From: CAZAMP01 sp964486455
GTDB taxonomy: Bacteria; Eisenbacteria; RBG-16-71-46; CAZAMP01
Assembly (NCBI GenBank): GCA_964486455.1
Contig: CAZAMP010000003.1
Coordinates: 106,139 to 170,138 of the forward strand
DNA: 64,000 nt
Reading direction: 5' to 3'
This document shows, piece by piece, positions 41,256 to 50,197 of this stretch. The notes beneath the pieces were generated by a model that did no database searches, was not told where the DNA came from, and saw nothing but the letters and a program-made list of their open reading frames with translations. Each line of letters starts with the position of its first letter. Positions within the stretch are counted from its first letter, which is position 1. The position numbers were made by a program, and so were the translations under genes.

Positions 41256-42512
41256 CTATCCCGACGCGATCGGTTTGAAGATGGCCACGAGATCGCTCAG
41301 CCACTGCCACTCGGGATTGATGTGGTAGAGCGTCGCCGCCACAATGCCGATCATCATCACCACGGCGAGCATGAACTTCATGTAATCCTGGCCCTTGAGA
41401 CTGCCGAGGAGCATCGGGTCTTCCGAGATGTAGGCGCTGGCGGCATACAGTTCCTCGCCCATGAGCGTGTAGTCGCACGCCGTGACGAAGAACGGGAGCT
41501 GGGTCACCGCGTCCGTGCCCGCGATCTGGATCGCGCCGGTGAGCGCACCGGTCTCGGCCAAGATCAGAGATTCGGCGTAGTAGTAGCCCATGTACAGGTT
41601 CGTCGCGGGCTTCTCCCGCATCATGATTCCGTCGACGGACGCAACGTACGGGAACTGGTCGTACGTGGTGTAGAAGATGTCGTGGGAGTCGTACGCATCG
41701 GGCCGGCCTATGCTCGTGTACGCTTCCTTGACGACTTCTTGCGCGACGGTCATCACCATGGGATCGCGACAGGGGACGAGCAGCTTGGACTGGTATTGTC
41801 CGACCTTCTTCGCGACGCCCGAGAGGATGTTCACGGCGGCGATCGTGTTGACCTCCGCGAGGTCGTGCATGCCGGGGACATAGAGGACGGGCTTGCCCAT
41901 CTCCGTGGCCCGGCCGACCGCTTCTTCGATCGCGTCGATGCCCGCCAACCGACGGATGAACATCTTACGGCCGCTTCGGGCCGTGAAGATCATTCCGAGC
42001 AGCACGGTCACGTAGAGGACTACCGTGATGAGCGTGTTCAGCTTGTGGACGTCGAAGAACGTCCAGGACGCGGACGCGCTGGCCACGGCCGGCTCGCTCT
42101 CCAACCCCGCCCGCGTGAGGGCGCGGATTTGGTAGTGGTAGTCGGTGTTGTTCTTGACCTTATGGGCGCCGATCGCTCGTACTTGCCGGTCCTCGAACGA
42201 CCCGTCGCCGGGCGGCATCGGCTGCGGCGTGAGCTTCTCGAACGGCCCGTCCGGGCTGTCGGACCGGTAGAGATCGTATCCGCTCACCACGTTCGCGCCG
42301 TCTCCGTCGTCCGGAGATTTCGTCCACTCCAGCATGATCCGATTGCCGGAATCGTTTGGTTTGTCAAATGCCCGGAAGGACTCGGGAGGTGCCGGCGTGT
42401 CTTGCGCAAGCGCCGAAGCAGCGAGGAAAAGGGTAAGAACGAGGATGCTCAGGAGGCTCGGGGCCCGGAGTCCCTGTCTGGCTCCGTTGTGATTACTCCG
42501 GTGTCCCTGCAT
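41256..42512 (-). CDS. Module copy 2, gene A: exported FN3 plus DUF6754-like membrane protein
   Basis: ATG 42512 is taken as start because a signal peptide follows (APSLLSILVLTLFLAASALA); the frame is open to 42671 without coding character. An FN3-like domain (about 40-130), a membrane segment (LITVVLYVTVLLGMIF), the conserved domain and a C-terminal helix (FMLAVVMMIGIVAATLY) follow. Similarity to 1903-3141 is strong in the conserved domain: EAVGRATEMGKPVLYVPG, MREKPATN, AESLILAETGALTGAIQIAG and ACDYTLMGEELYAASAY. It is divergent from the MoxR gene with 250 bases between. Confidence 0.82.
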   Translation of the reverse strand: MQGHRSNHNGARQGLRAPSLLSILVLTLFLAASALAQDTPAPPESFRAFDKPNDSGNRIMLEWTKSPDDGDGANVVSGYDLYRSDSPDGPFEKLTPQPMPPGDGSFEDRQVRAIGAHKVKNNTDYHYQIRALTRAGLESEPAVASASASWTFFDVHKLNTLITVVLYVTVLLGMIFTARSGRKMFIRRLAGIDAIEEAVGRATEMGKPVLYVPGMHDLAEVNTIAAVNILSGVAKKVGQYQSKLLVPCRDPMVMTVAQEVVKEAYTSIGRPDAYDSHDIFYTTYDQFPYVASVDGIMMREKPATNLYMGYYYAESLILAETGALTGAIQIAGTDAVTQLPFFVTACDYTLMGEELYAASAYISEDPMLLGSLKGQDYMKFMLAVVMMIGIVAATLYHINPEWQWLSDLVAIFKPIASG

Positions 42513-42762
42513 AAACCTCGTGTCCGATTGGTCTCGTCGTGAAATCGAATGCGATGTCCAGGGGGGGACGATACACGCTGGTGCCGGATGACGCCACCCC
42601 CTTCTATTGGTGCCATTCCCGGGGATCAGGGTTGCGCGGCGATTCCGCGAAACGGCTGATTTCGGACGCATTGTGCCGTCCAGTCATGACTGATAGATTC
42701 TTTCTCCTTGCGGGAACCGTGTGCGCGGGGGCCGGGTAGTCTGTGGGAGATTGGAGGTGCAT

Positions 42763-43779
42763 ATGAGCGACGCGGCGGAAGCCATCGCGACCTTGAAGAG
42801 CGGCAGAGAGCGTATCTTGGGCGAAATCCGAAAGGTCATCGTCGGTCAGGAGACCGTCGTGGATGAGCTTCTGATCGCGCTGTTCGCGGGCGGCCACTGT
42901 CTCCTGGTGGGTGTGCCCGGTCTCGCCAAGACGCTTCTCATCTCGAGCGTGGCGAAGGTGCTCGATCTCTCGTTCTCCCGGATCCAGTTCACTCCGGACC
43001 TCATGCCGTCGGACATCACGGGGACGGAAATCCTCGAAGAGGATTCATCTACCGGCAAGCGGCTCTTCAAGTTCATTCGTGGACCGGTCTTCGCCAACAT
43101 CATCCTCGCCGATGAGATCAACCGCACGCCGCCCAAGACGCAGGCCGCGCTCCTGCAGGCCATGCAGGAAAAGGAAGTGACTGCCGGCGGCGAAACATAC
43201 GGATTGGCGCTCCCATTTTTCGTGCTCGCGACTCAGAACCCGATCGAGCTGGAGGGGACGTACCCGCTACCCGAAGCGCAGCTCGACCGATTCATGTTCA
43301 ACATCCGTGTGGATTATCCGTCGCGGGACGAGGAGATCGAGATCGTTCGCCGAACGACCGGGGGGGATGAGGCTGAACCACAAGTGATCTTGAAGGCGGA
43401 GGATATCCAGACCTATCAGTCGCTCGTCCGACGGATTCCGGTATCGGACTACGTTGCCGAGTACGCGGTGCGTCTCGTTCGCGCGACGCGTCCGGAGGAT
43501 GGTGCGCCGGAGTTTGTGAAGAACTACGTCGCGTGGGGCGCGGGCCCGCGCGCGAGCCAGTACACGATCCTGGGTGCGAAGGCCCGCGCGGCGCTCCGCG
43601 GCGAGCCGACGCCGACGCATGATGACATCCAGGCGGTCGCCCCGGTCGTGCTCCGGCACCGGATCGTGACGAACTTCAACGCGGAAGCGGAGGGCGTCTC
43701 CACGGATGAAGTGATCTCGCGACTCCTGAAGACCGTGCCGACGGAACCTCCGGCGGGAACGACGCATGTCGAACGGTAG
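42763..43779 (+). CDS. MoxR-type AAA+ ATPase
   Basis: ATG 42763 follows GGAGG. 338 residues with Walker A GVPGLAKT (Ala in place of Gly, as usual in MoxR), Walker B region IILADEINRTPPKTQAALL, sensor region FFVLATQNPIELEGTYPLPEAQLDRF (in parts) and the C-terminal lid. MoxR ATPases act as chaperones that insert cofactors or activate partners bearing VWA domains. The next two genes, DUF58 and BatA-like, are its standard partners, and it overlaps the first by 14 bases. Confidence 0.95.
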   Translation: MSDAAEAIATLKSGRERILGEIRKVIVGQETVVDELLIALFAGGHCLLVGVPGLAKTLLISSVAKVLDLSFSRIQFTPDLMPSDITGTEILEEDSSTGKRLFKFIRGPVFANIILADEINRTPPKTQAALLQAMQEKEVTAGGETYGLALPFFVLATQNPIELEGTYPLPEAQLDRFMFNIRVDYPSRDEEIEIVRRTTGGDEAEPQVILKAEDIQTYQSLVRRIPVSDYVAEYAVRLVRATRPEDGAPEFVKNYVAWGAGPRASQYTILGAKARAALRGEPTPTHDDIQAVAPVVLRHRIVTNFNAEAEGVSTDEVISRLLKTVPTEPPAGTTHVER

Positions 43780-44677
43780 CGATTCGCGAACATCCCTCGA
43801 TCCCGCGCTGGTCGCGCGGCTTTCCCGAATCGATCTGATCGCGCGCTACGTGGTCGAGGGATTCCTCACGGGGCATCACAAGAGCCCCTATCACGGTTTC
43901 AGCGTGGAATTCGCCGAACACCGACCCTACAACGACGGTGATGACGTCCGATTCGTCGATTGGAAGCTCTACGGCAAGACGGACCGCTACTACATCAAGC
44001 AATACGAAGAAGAGACGAACCTGCGCGCGCACCTCATCGTGGATGCGAGCGGGTCGATGGGCTACCGGCGGGACGGCACGATTTCGAAGCTCCGGTACTC
44101 GACACTTCTAGCGGCATCGCTCGCCTACATGATGCAGGGGCAGCAAGACGCGGTCGGATTATTGCTCTTTGACGAGAAGATCCGGCAGCTCATTCCCGCC
44201 CGATCGTCGCGTGTTCACCATCGACGGCTGCTGGTGGAGCTGGATAACGCGGAACCGGCGGGACACGACACCAAGATCGCCCCGGCGCTGCACGCGATGG
44301 CGGAGCGTATCCAACGACGCGGGCTCGTACTACTCTTCAGCGATCTCTGGGACGAGCCCGAAGACGACGTTTTGAGAGGCCTCCGCCACTTCCGGCATCA
44401 GCGGCACGAGGTCGTGCTCTTTCACGTCCTCGACCCCGCCGAGGAGGAGTTCCCGTTTCGCGGAGAGACGGAGTTCGAGGGCCTCGAGAGCGGCAAGCGG
44501 TTGTCGACGCACGCGTGGGAGATCCGCGACGACTACATGAAACTACTGAACGAACGAACGACACGGTACCGAATCGCCTGCGGGCAGCTTGGTGTGGAGT
44601 ACGTGCCGGTGTCGACATCGACCCCCTTTGACCTCGCGCTCTTCCGGTATCTGGAGAAGCGGAGCCGGCTTCATTGA
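43766..44677 (+). CDS. DUF58 / VWA-like protein, MoxR partner
   Basis: 303 residues. The DUF58 signature is GLTGHHKSPYHGFSVEFAEHRPYNDGDDVRFVDWKLYGKTDRYYIKQYEEETN in parts, followed by the VWA-type MIDAS-like strand LIVDASGSMGY and LVLLFSDLWD. DUF58 proteins are cytoplasmic-side partners of MoxR ATPases. It starts inside the moxR end and its stop overlaps the TTG or lies 2 bases before the ATG of the next gene. Confidence 0.93.
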   Translation: MSNGSDSRTSLDPALVARLSRIDLIARYVVEGFLTGHHKSPYHGFSVEFAEHRPYNDGDDVRFVDWKLYGKTDRYYIKQYEEETNLRAHLIVDASGSMGYRRDGTISKLRYSTLLAASLAYMMQGQQDAVGLLLFDEKIRQLIPARSSRVHHRRLLVELDNAEPAGHDTKIAPALHAMAERIQRRGLVLLFSDLWDEPEDDVLRGLRHFRHQRHEVVLFHVLDPAEEEFPFRGETEFEGLESGKRLSTHAWEIRDDYMKLLNERTTRYRIACGQLGVEYVPVSTSTPFDLALFRYLEKRSRLH

Positions 44678-46743
44678 CCATGGGACTCACCTTCCTAAAT
44701 GGAATCTTCGGACTCGCGATGGCCGCCGTCGCGCTTCCGATCATCATTCATCTGCTCTTTCGTCGGCGCGCGAAACGCGAGGCCTTTCCGAGCCTCGAAT
44801 TCCTCGAGCAGATCAGTCAACGGCAGCGACGGCGGATCAGGCTTCGCCACTGGATTCTGCTGGCGCTCCGCGTCTTGATCGTCGCCTTGTTCGCGGCGGC
44901 GATGATGCGTCCGGCGCTCCCGACGGCGGGTTCGGGCGGCGCGGGCAGCACGACCGGCGTGATCGTTTTCGACAACTCGTTCAGCATGCAGGCGACGACC
45001 GAGGATGGGTCGCTCGTCGAGGAAGCGCGAAACCGCCTCGCTGAGCTTGGGCGGCTTTTCGGCGAGGGTGATCGGGTGCAGCTCGTGTTTCCCACCTCGC
45101 CACCGACGAACGCCTTCGACGGCCCCGTACAGAGCTTCGACCGGGTGGCGGCCTCCGCGAGAAACGCGTCGGTCTCGTACTCGCCTGCCACGCACGCCAC
45201 GACGCTGGAAGAGGCCATGCATTTGGCGGCGGATGCCGCGAGCCTCAATCGGGAGGTCTACGTCATCAGTGACTTCCAGGAAGGGGATTGGTCGGACGCG
45301 TCGACCTTGCCGGACGTGCCGGATGGCGTGCGCGTCTATCTCGTCCCCGTGGCGGACGACGGCATCCCGAACGTGGCGGTCTCGAGCGCGTCGATCGTGA
45401 AGGCGAGCGTCCAGGGGGGCGGCTCGGGCGCCGTGCGCGTGACGCTCGCGAACTACTCCGACGGTGATCTGGTGGCGTATCCGATCCGCGTGTTCGCCGA
45501 TGAGATTGTGTTGGCGGAGGGGGCGCTCGCCGTCTCGCGTGACGACTACGCGACGATCGATTTGCCTCTGCAGCAGCCGATTGCCGCGGGTGCGACTCTT
45601 CACGTCCGGATCCCCGAGGATGCTCTCGCGGCCGATGATGTGGCCTGGCTCGCATCGGAAGACCGTGAGGCGATCCGTGTGCTGATCGTTCACGGTGCCG
45701 ATCCGGACGAGCTCACCGATGAGCCCTTCCTCAGGCTGGCGCTCGATCCTCCGGGTCAGGTGGGGGAGCGTCTCTTCACGGTCGACGAGCTGTCACTCCG
45801 CGACCTTCCAGTGCAAACGGATCTCGACTATGACGCGTTCGTGCTCAACAACGTGGGACGCGTCAGCGAGGGATCGATCGCGCGTCTCAGGCTCGCGCAT
45901 CGCGACGGCGCCGGGATCATCATCTTCCTCGGAGATCGCGCGGATCTGGGCTACACGAACAGTCACATCCTGCCGGACTTCCTGGACGTGACGCTCGAGG
46001 AGCCGGTCTCGTCGGAAGGCGGGTTCTTCACGCTGACACCCGACGTGACCGGGCATCCGATATTCGACGGCTTCAAGATGGAGGCGGGGGATGCGCTCAC
46101 GGCCGCGCGCTTCTTGAAGGTCGTGCGGTCGCGGGTCGGTTCTCGGGGGCGCGTGCTCGCGTCGTTCGGAAACCTCCCCGCGCTCGTCGAGGGTGATCGA
46201 TCGCTCCTTTTCATGTCGTCGGCCGATCTCCGGTGGGGGAACTTCCCGACGGGAGGATCATTCCTGCCGTTCGTGCATCAGGCGGTGATGCGTGTCGCCG
46301 CGAGCGCGGTGGAAGCGCGCCGCTTCAGGGCGGGTCTCCCGATCACCTTCACGCTGCCGGTGGAAACGGTGTCCGGTGAGGTCGTGTGTCTGGGGCCGGA
46401 TGGGTCGTCGCTGCCCGTGCATCAGCACGTTCAGGCGAGTCGTGTGGAAATCAGAACGGACCCCGTGCCGGAGCCGGGGATCTATCGGTTCGTTGCCGCG
46501 GGCGAGACGCTTCGCCGCGTGGCGGTTCAGCTCGACGCGTCGGAGAGTCGCCTTCGGTATCGCGATCCGGCCGCGCTCGTTCGGGTACTCGGCGACCGCG
46601 CGCGCCTCCTCGAGGCCGGAGGTTCTGTGGTGTCACGCGTGATGGAAGACCGGCACGGCCGAGAGATCTGGAAAGAGCTGCTCATCGCCGCCCTGTTGCT
46701 GATGGCTATCGAGAGTGCCCTCGGCCGCGTGCGCGTGGCTTGA
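44674..46743 (+). CDS. BatA/VWA-domain membrane protein, MoxR system
   Basis: 689 residues. The N-terminus has the BatA-type double helix (FLNGIFGLAMAAVALPIIIHLLF, then FPSLEFLEQ and RHWILLALRVLIVALFAAAMMRPALP). A VWA domain starts at IVFDNSFSMQA, and an Ig-like and gatase-like region and a final membrane helix (ELLIAALLLMAIESALG) follow. TTG 44674 overlaps the DUF58 stop as TTGA; ATG 44680 is an alternative. It is likely the membrane anchor of the MoxR-DUF58 chaperone complex. Its 3' end overlaps the convergent acetyltransferase gene by 38 bases. Confidence 0.9.
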   Translation: MTMGLTFLNGIFGLAMAAVALPIIIHLLFRRRAKREAFPSLEFLEQISQRQRRRIRLRHWILLALRVLIVALFAAAMMRPALPTAGSGGAGSTTGVIVFDNSFSMQATTEDGSLVEEARNRLAELGRLFGEGDRVQLVFPTSPPTNAFDGPVQSFDRVAASARNASVSYSPATHATTLEEAMHLAADAASLNREVYVISDFQEGDWSDASTLPDVPDGVRVYLVPVADDGIPNVAVSSASIVKASVQGGGSGAVRVTLANYSDGDLVAYPIRVFADEIVLAEGALAVSRDDYATIDLPLQQPIAAGATLHVRIPEDALAADDVAWLASEDREAIRVLIVHGADPDELTDEPFLRLALDPPGQVGERLFTVDELSLRDLPVQTDLDYDAFVLNNVGRVSEGSIARLRLAHRDGAGIIIFLGDRADLGYTNSHILPDFLDVTLEEPVSSEGGFFTLTPDVTGHPIFDGFKMEAGDALTAARFLKVVRSRVGSRGRVLASFGNLPALVEGDRSLLFMSSADLRWGNFPTGGSFLPFVHQAVMRVAASAVEARRFRAGLPITFTLPVETVSGEVVCLGPDGSSLPVHQHVQASRVEIRTDPVPEPGIYRFVAAGETLRRVAVQLDASESRLRYRDPAALVRVLGDRARLLEAGGSVVSRVMEDRHGREIWKELLIAALLLMAIESALGRVRVA

Positions 46744-47332
46744 GGTGACGCGCAAACCTCTTCCGAGTCTTCGCGGTGCGGAACTCCTGGCGAAGCATCG
46801 AGTAGAAATCCCAGTCACACGCGCGCCTGTACATCCGGACGATGTGCCGGAGCGTCCCTTCGTAAGTGAAACCGAGTCGAAGCGGGATCGCCTTGCTGGG
46901 CTCGTTCGCCGGCTGGCAGCAAACCTGGATGCGGTCGAGCTTGAGGTGCTTGTAGGCGGCGGCCACGAGCACGGCGGTGGCTTCCGTCATGAGCCCTTGG
47001 CCCGTCGTGTCTTCATCGAGCCAGTAGCCGATCTCCCCCCGCCGGTGGTCGTGATCCAGGTTGAACATGCCGATCTCGCCGACGTAGCGACCGTCGAGGA
47101 AGATGCCGAACTCGAACCAGCTCCGCGCGCGCCGGCCGGCCTGGCAGCTCCGAATGAAGTCGGCGATCTGCTTCGGGCCTTTCGTGCCGTCGACCCACCA
47201 CATCCACGGTCGGAGATGGCGTCGGTTTCGATCCACCGTTTCGAAGATCGTCCGGGCGTCGCGAAGGGTCGGGCTGCGCAAGACGACGCGGGCCCCGGTG
47301 AGTCGTTGCGGTATCGCTGGTTTCATGGGCAT
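46706..47332 (-). CDS. GNAT-family N-acetyltransferase (RimJ/RimL-like)
   Basis: 208 residues. RLTGARVVLRSPTLRDARTIF at the start, FLDGRYVGEIGMFNLDHDHRRGEIGYWLDED (in parts), the acetyl-CoA-binding GQGLMTEA motif and NEPSKAIPLRLGFTYEG follow the ribosomal-protein-acetyltransferase branch. It would transfer acetyl from acetyl-CoA to an N-terminal or small amine, with the substrate unknown. The C-terminal tail is Arg/Lys rich. Confidence 0.92.
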   Translation of the reverse strand: MPMKPAIPQRLTGARVVLRSPTLRDARTIFETVDRNRRHLRPWMWWVDGTKGPKQIADFIRSCQAGRRARSWFEFGIFLDGRYVGEIGMFNLDHDHRRGEIGYWLDEDTTGQGLMTEATAVLVAAAYKHLKLDRIQVCCQPANEPSKAIPLRLGFTYEGTLRHIVRMYRRACDWDFYSMLRQEFRTAKTRKRFARHLKPRARGRGHSR

Positions 47333-47524
47333 GTCGGCCTCCGGATTTGATCAACGCCGCGCGACGTCTCCGGTGATGCGAGCGCGTCGGCGAACGCCCA
47401 CCGGCGCCTTTCCCCGCCGTTGCGTTGCCATGTCGCTTGCGGGGCCGGTTGACGACGTTGGGGAAAGCATGGATCATATTGGGCGCTTGGAAAATGGAAA
47501 ACTCGTTCAGGAGGGAATAGCGAA

Positions 47525-47911
47525 ATGAGCTACCATTTCAGCAAGACCGTTTCAATGTCGTTCGAGGACGCGATCACTGAAGTCACCGAGGCGCTGCAGA
47601 AGCGCGGCTTCGGCGTGCTGACGGAAATCGACGTCAAGGCGACGCTCAAGAAAAAGCTGGACGTCGATTTTCGAAACTACCGGATTCTCGGTGCCTGCAA
47701 CCCAGCGTTCGCTCACCAGGCGCTGCAGATGGAAGAGAACATCGGGCTGCTCATGCCGTGCAATGTCGTCGTTCAGGAAAAGGATGACGGCACGGTCCAG
47801 GTCTCCGCTGTCAATCCCATGGAGACGATGGCGGCGGTAGGGAACGAGGATCTCGCGGGACTGGCGACGGAGGTGCAGGCGAAGCTCGAGGATGTGATCG
47901 CGTCGCTGTAG
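47525..47911 (+). CDS. DUF302 protein
   Basis: 128 residues. The family pattern is FEDAITEVTEALQKRGFGVLTEIDVKATLKKKLDVDFRNYRILGACNPAFAHQALQ (in parts), then IGLLMPCNVVVQEKDDG and V-AVNP. AGGAGG lies ten bases before the ATG. DUF302 proteins are small alpha/beta proteins of unknown function, some near stress or metal genes. It stands alone. Confidence 0.93.
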   Translation: MSYHFSKTVSMSFEDAITEVTEALQKRGFGVLTEIDVKATLKKKLDVDFRNYRILGACNPAFAHQALQMEENIGLLMPCNVVVQEKDDGTVQVSAVNPMETMAAVGNEDLAGLATEVQAKLEDVIASL

Positions 47912-47974
47912 GATCAGGCGGGCGGCCACGCTTCATATTGCCGGACGGAAGTGATTGCAAATCAATGCGTTCCG

Positions 47975-47992
47975 TGTCTCCCCGGGGAGACA
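47975..47992. promoter_or_regulatory. Perfect 18-base palindrome with an extra half-site
   Basis: TGTCTCCCCGGGGAGACA is fully self-complementary, and the half GGGGAGACA recurs at 47999-48007. It lies between the convergent DUF302 and MarC genes. With no loop or T-tract it looks more like a dimer-binding site than a terminator. Confidence 0.45.
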
Positions 47993-48081
47993 GATCGTGG
48001 GGAGACAACGGCGGGAGTGCGCGCCGCGCGATCCGGCGGTGCAAGGGCGAGCATACGAAGGCGCGGGTGCGTGCTCACGAC

Positions 48082-48672
48082 TCACTTGAAGTAGTTCGAC
48101 ACTCCGTCCAGAAAGAGCTGCACGGATAGCGCAACTAGGATCATGCCCATGAGGCGCTCGATGGCAACGAGCCCGCGCTTCCCGAGAAAGCGAATCAGAA
48201 ACGTCGAGCTGAAGAGCACGATGAACGTCGCGCCCCACGCCAGGAACGCCGCGAGCAAGAGATCCGTGGTCTTGTCCGGTTGGGCCGTGGCAAAGAGTGT
48301 GAGGACCGTCAAGAGCGAAGGCCCCGCGACCAGCGGAATGGCGAGTGGCACGAGAAGCGGCTCGCCGTCCAGGTCATCTTGGGGATGTGACTTGGCGAAG
48401 GGAAAGACCATCCGTAGCCCGATCAGAAAGAGGATGATCCCTCCGGCAATGCTCACCGCTTCCTGTCTCAGTCCCAGAAGCCCCAAGAGGTGCCGTCCGA
48501 AGAAGACGAACACGATGATGACGCCCAGCGCCAAGAGCAGCTCACGAACGATGATGATTCGCCTGCGCCTGGGCGGCATTTTCTCGAGGATCGACAGGAA
48601 TATCGGGATATTCCCGAACGGATCCATGATGAGAAAGAGCGTGACCGATACGGACAGCATTTCGACTGACAT
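48082..48672 (-). CDS. MarC-family integral membrane protein
   Basis: ATG 48672 has GGAGG seven bases upstream; the frame is open a further 15 codons. The 196-residue product has six membrane helices and the MarC/YchE pattern TLFLIMDPFGNIPIFLSIL, AGGIILFLIGLRMVF, and PLAIPLVAGPSLLTVLTL. MarC proteins are inner-membrane proteins of uncertain transport role. Confidence 0.93.
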   Translation of the reverse strand: MSVEMLSVSVTLFLIMDPFGNIPIFLSILEKMPPRRRRIIIVRELLLALGVIIVFVFFGRHLLGLLGLRQEAVSIAGGIILFLIGLRMVFPFAKSHPQDDLDGEPLLVPLAIPLVAGPSLLTVLTLFATAQPDKTTDLLLAAFLAWGATFIVLFSSTFLIRFLGKRGLVAIERLMGMILVALSVQLFLDGVSNYFK

Positions 48673-48787
48673 CCACGCACCTCCCTCGACGCCAACGGAT
48701 CGTTGAGGCATACCCAAGCCCGAGTTGATCCTTCACATGAAAGCGGTCTTGGGTGGGGAGGTCAAGGACCGGCGGGAAGATCATACG

Positions 48788-49576
48788 TCAGTCGGCCGGG
48801 ACGGACTCCCGGATCCAGTCAGCGACGGGATCGAGCCACGCTTTGCGTGGTTGATAGAACGCCCCATGGCCCCCGCCGACGTGAAGCTCGAGCTCGACCG
48901 GCTCGGGCACGACGTCGCACTTCGCAAAGAGCTCGCTGCACGACCCCGCCACAGGGTCACTGGCCTCGTAGATGGAGAGAATGCGTCCCTTCAACTCGAT
49001 CGTCGGCCAGCGCTCGATCCAGTTCACGCAGGTGGCGAGGAAGATGAAGTCGATGTCGGGGTTCTGGAGCAGCGACGCGGCCCAGACCGCGATCCCGCCG
49101 CCTTTGGAGAAGCCGACGACCGAAATCCGCTGCGGAGGCAGTCCCGCGTGGAGCAGGGAATCGATCTGTGCAGCGAGCGTGCCGGCGTACGCCTTGCCGT
49201 CCGTGCCCCGTTCGCGCGCCTCGCTGATGACGACGAAACCCCGCGCCGTCAACGAATCGAGTATCGCGTCGTACTCGTAGACACCGAATTCGGGATGGGT
49301 GGGGCGTCGGCCTTCCGTCTCGATGATCGCGCCGTGCAGGTAGAAGAGGTGCTCCCTGTCGGTGTCGATCTCGACCGGGAGCGTGGTGAGAACGTCGCCG
49401 GAGCCGGAATCAGCCGGGGATCTGGGAGCGGCATCAACGCCGGCGGCTGTACGGGGAGCGGTGCCGTCCCGGCCGGCGGGAGCAGCTTCCTCACCGCCGC
49501 AACCACACGGAAACAGCACCAACCCCGTGATGAGTAGCCGCGCGCTCAGACGCGCAAAGCGGTCGCGTCGGATCAT
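48788..49576 (-). CDS. Alpha/beta-hydrolase lipoprotein
   Basis: 262 residues. The leader ends in a lipobox-like FPCGCGG (Cys 24 or 26). The alpha/beta-hydrolase pieces are LFYLHGAIIE (oxyanion region), VVGFSKGGGIAVWAA (nucleophile Ser in a G-S-G-like elbow), EASDPVAGSC (Asp) and GGGHGAFYQP (His), so the catalytic triad is complete. It is probably an esterase or acylhydrolase at the cell envelope. Its ATG overlaps the stop of the HD-like gene (ATGA). Confidence 0.85.
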   Translation of the reverse strand: MIRRDRFARLSARLLITGLVLFPCGCGGEEAAPAGRDGTAPRTAAGVDAAPRSPADSGSGDVLTTLPVEIDTDREHLFYLHGAIIETEGRRPTHPEFGVYEYDAILDSLTARGFVVISEARERGTDGKAYAGTLAAQIDSLLHAGLPPQRISVVGFSKGGGIAVWAASLLQNPDIDFIFLATCVNWIERWPTIELKGRILSIYEASDPVAGSCSELFAKCDVVPEPVELELHVGGGHGAFYQPRKAWLDPVADWIRESVPAD

Positions 49577-50124
49577 CCCAATCTGAGCGTCTCGGGCTTG
49601 AACGGCTCGAAGCTCAGGAAATCGGCGTGATGCACGATGATCGACTCGGTCGTTCGCTTGCCGAGATGGCCTTCAGCCGCGTGGGTGGCGATCATGTGGC
49701 AGATCTCATCCGGGATATCGAACCGCATCGCAAGCCCGACGCCCGAGAACGGATGCCGGATCAATTTGCCGGTCTTCCCGACGACGGCCTTGCCGTTCTT
49801 CTTCACGTACTCGATGAGCTTGCCGACGTCGATCAGGATTGCGCCGGCGATGAGGGTGTCCATGTCGATCGGCAGCTTGTCGCCGAAGAACTTCTGCATC
49901 GCTTTCGCCGCGTCGACCGCGATATGGACGACCGCCCGCTTGTGCTCCATGAACGTGACCTTGCAGTCCTCGAAGAGAAGCGTGAAGGGGATCTCGGTCA
50001 GGTCCTTTGCCGTCAACACGCTCTTCTCGAGCGCATACTCCCAGACCTTGTACACCTTCTCCCGAAGATCAGGATTTTCGATCCACTCGATCTCCGGCCA
50101 GATTTCTTTCAGCTCGTCTCGCAC
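49573..50124 (-). CDS. HD-superfamily-like protein with a degenerate metal site
   Basis: GTG 50124 has GAGG seven bases upstream, and the longer frame lacks one. The 183-residue product has the HD layout: HKRAVVHIAVDAAKAM, the HD helix reading LIAGAILIDVGKLIEY, then HPFSGVGLAMRFDIPDEICHMIATH and IIVHHADFLSF. The His of the HD doublet is replaced by Ile (LID instead of LHD), removing one metal ligand. Others are present, so activity is uncertain. It may still bind nucleotides. It overlaps the downstream lipoprotein gene. Confidence 0.75.
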   Translation of the reverse strand: MRDELKEIWPEIEWIENPDLREKVYKVWEYALEKSVLTAKDLTEIPFTLLFEDCKVTFMEHKRAVVHIAVDAAKAMQKFFGDKLPIDMDTLIAGAILIDVGKLIEYVKKNGKAVVGKTGKLIRHPFSGVGLAMRFDIPDEICHMIATHAAEGHLGKRTTESIIVHHADFLSFEPFKPETLRLG

Positions 50125-50197
50125 CGTATCACCTCTTGCGTTGTCCACCGGCGCTCCCGCCGGGGGATGTCGCTGTTGAATCCCGCGAGTCAATACA

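Noticed and set aside
41223..42542. Plus-strand frame of 439 codons antisense to module copy 2 gene A
   Set aside because: The minus-strand gene has a conserved paralogue at 1903-3141, while the antisense product is rich in Arg, His and Val and looks like a shadow.
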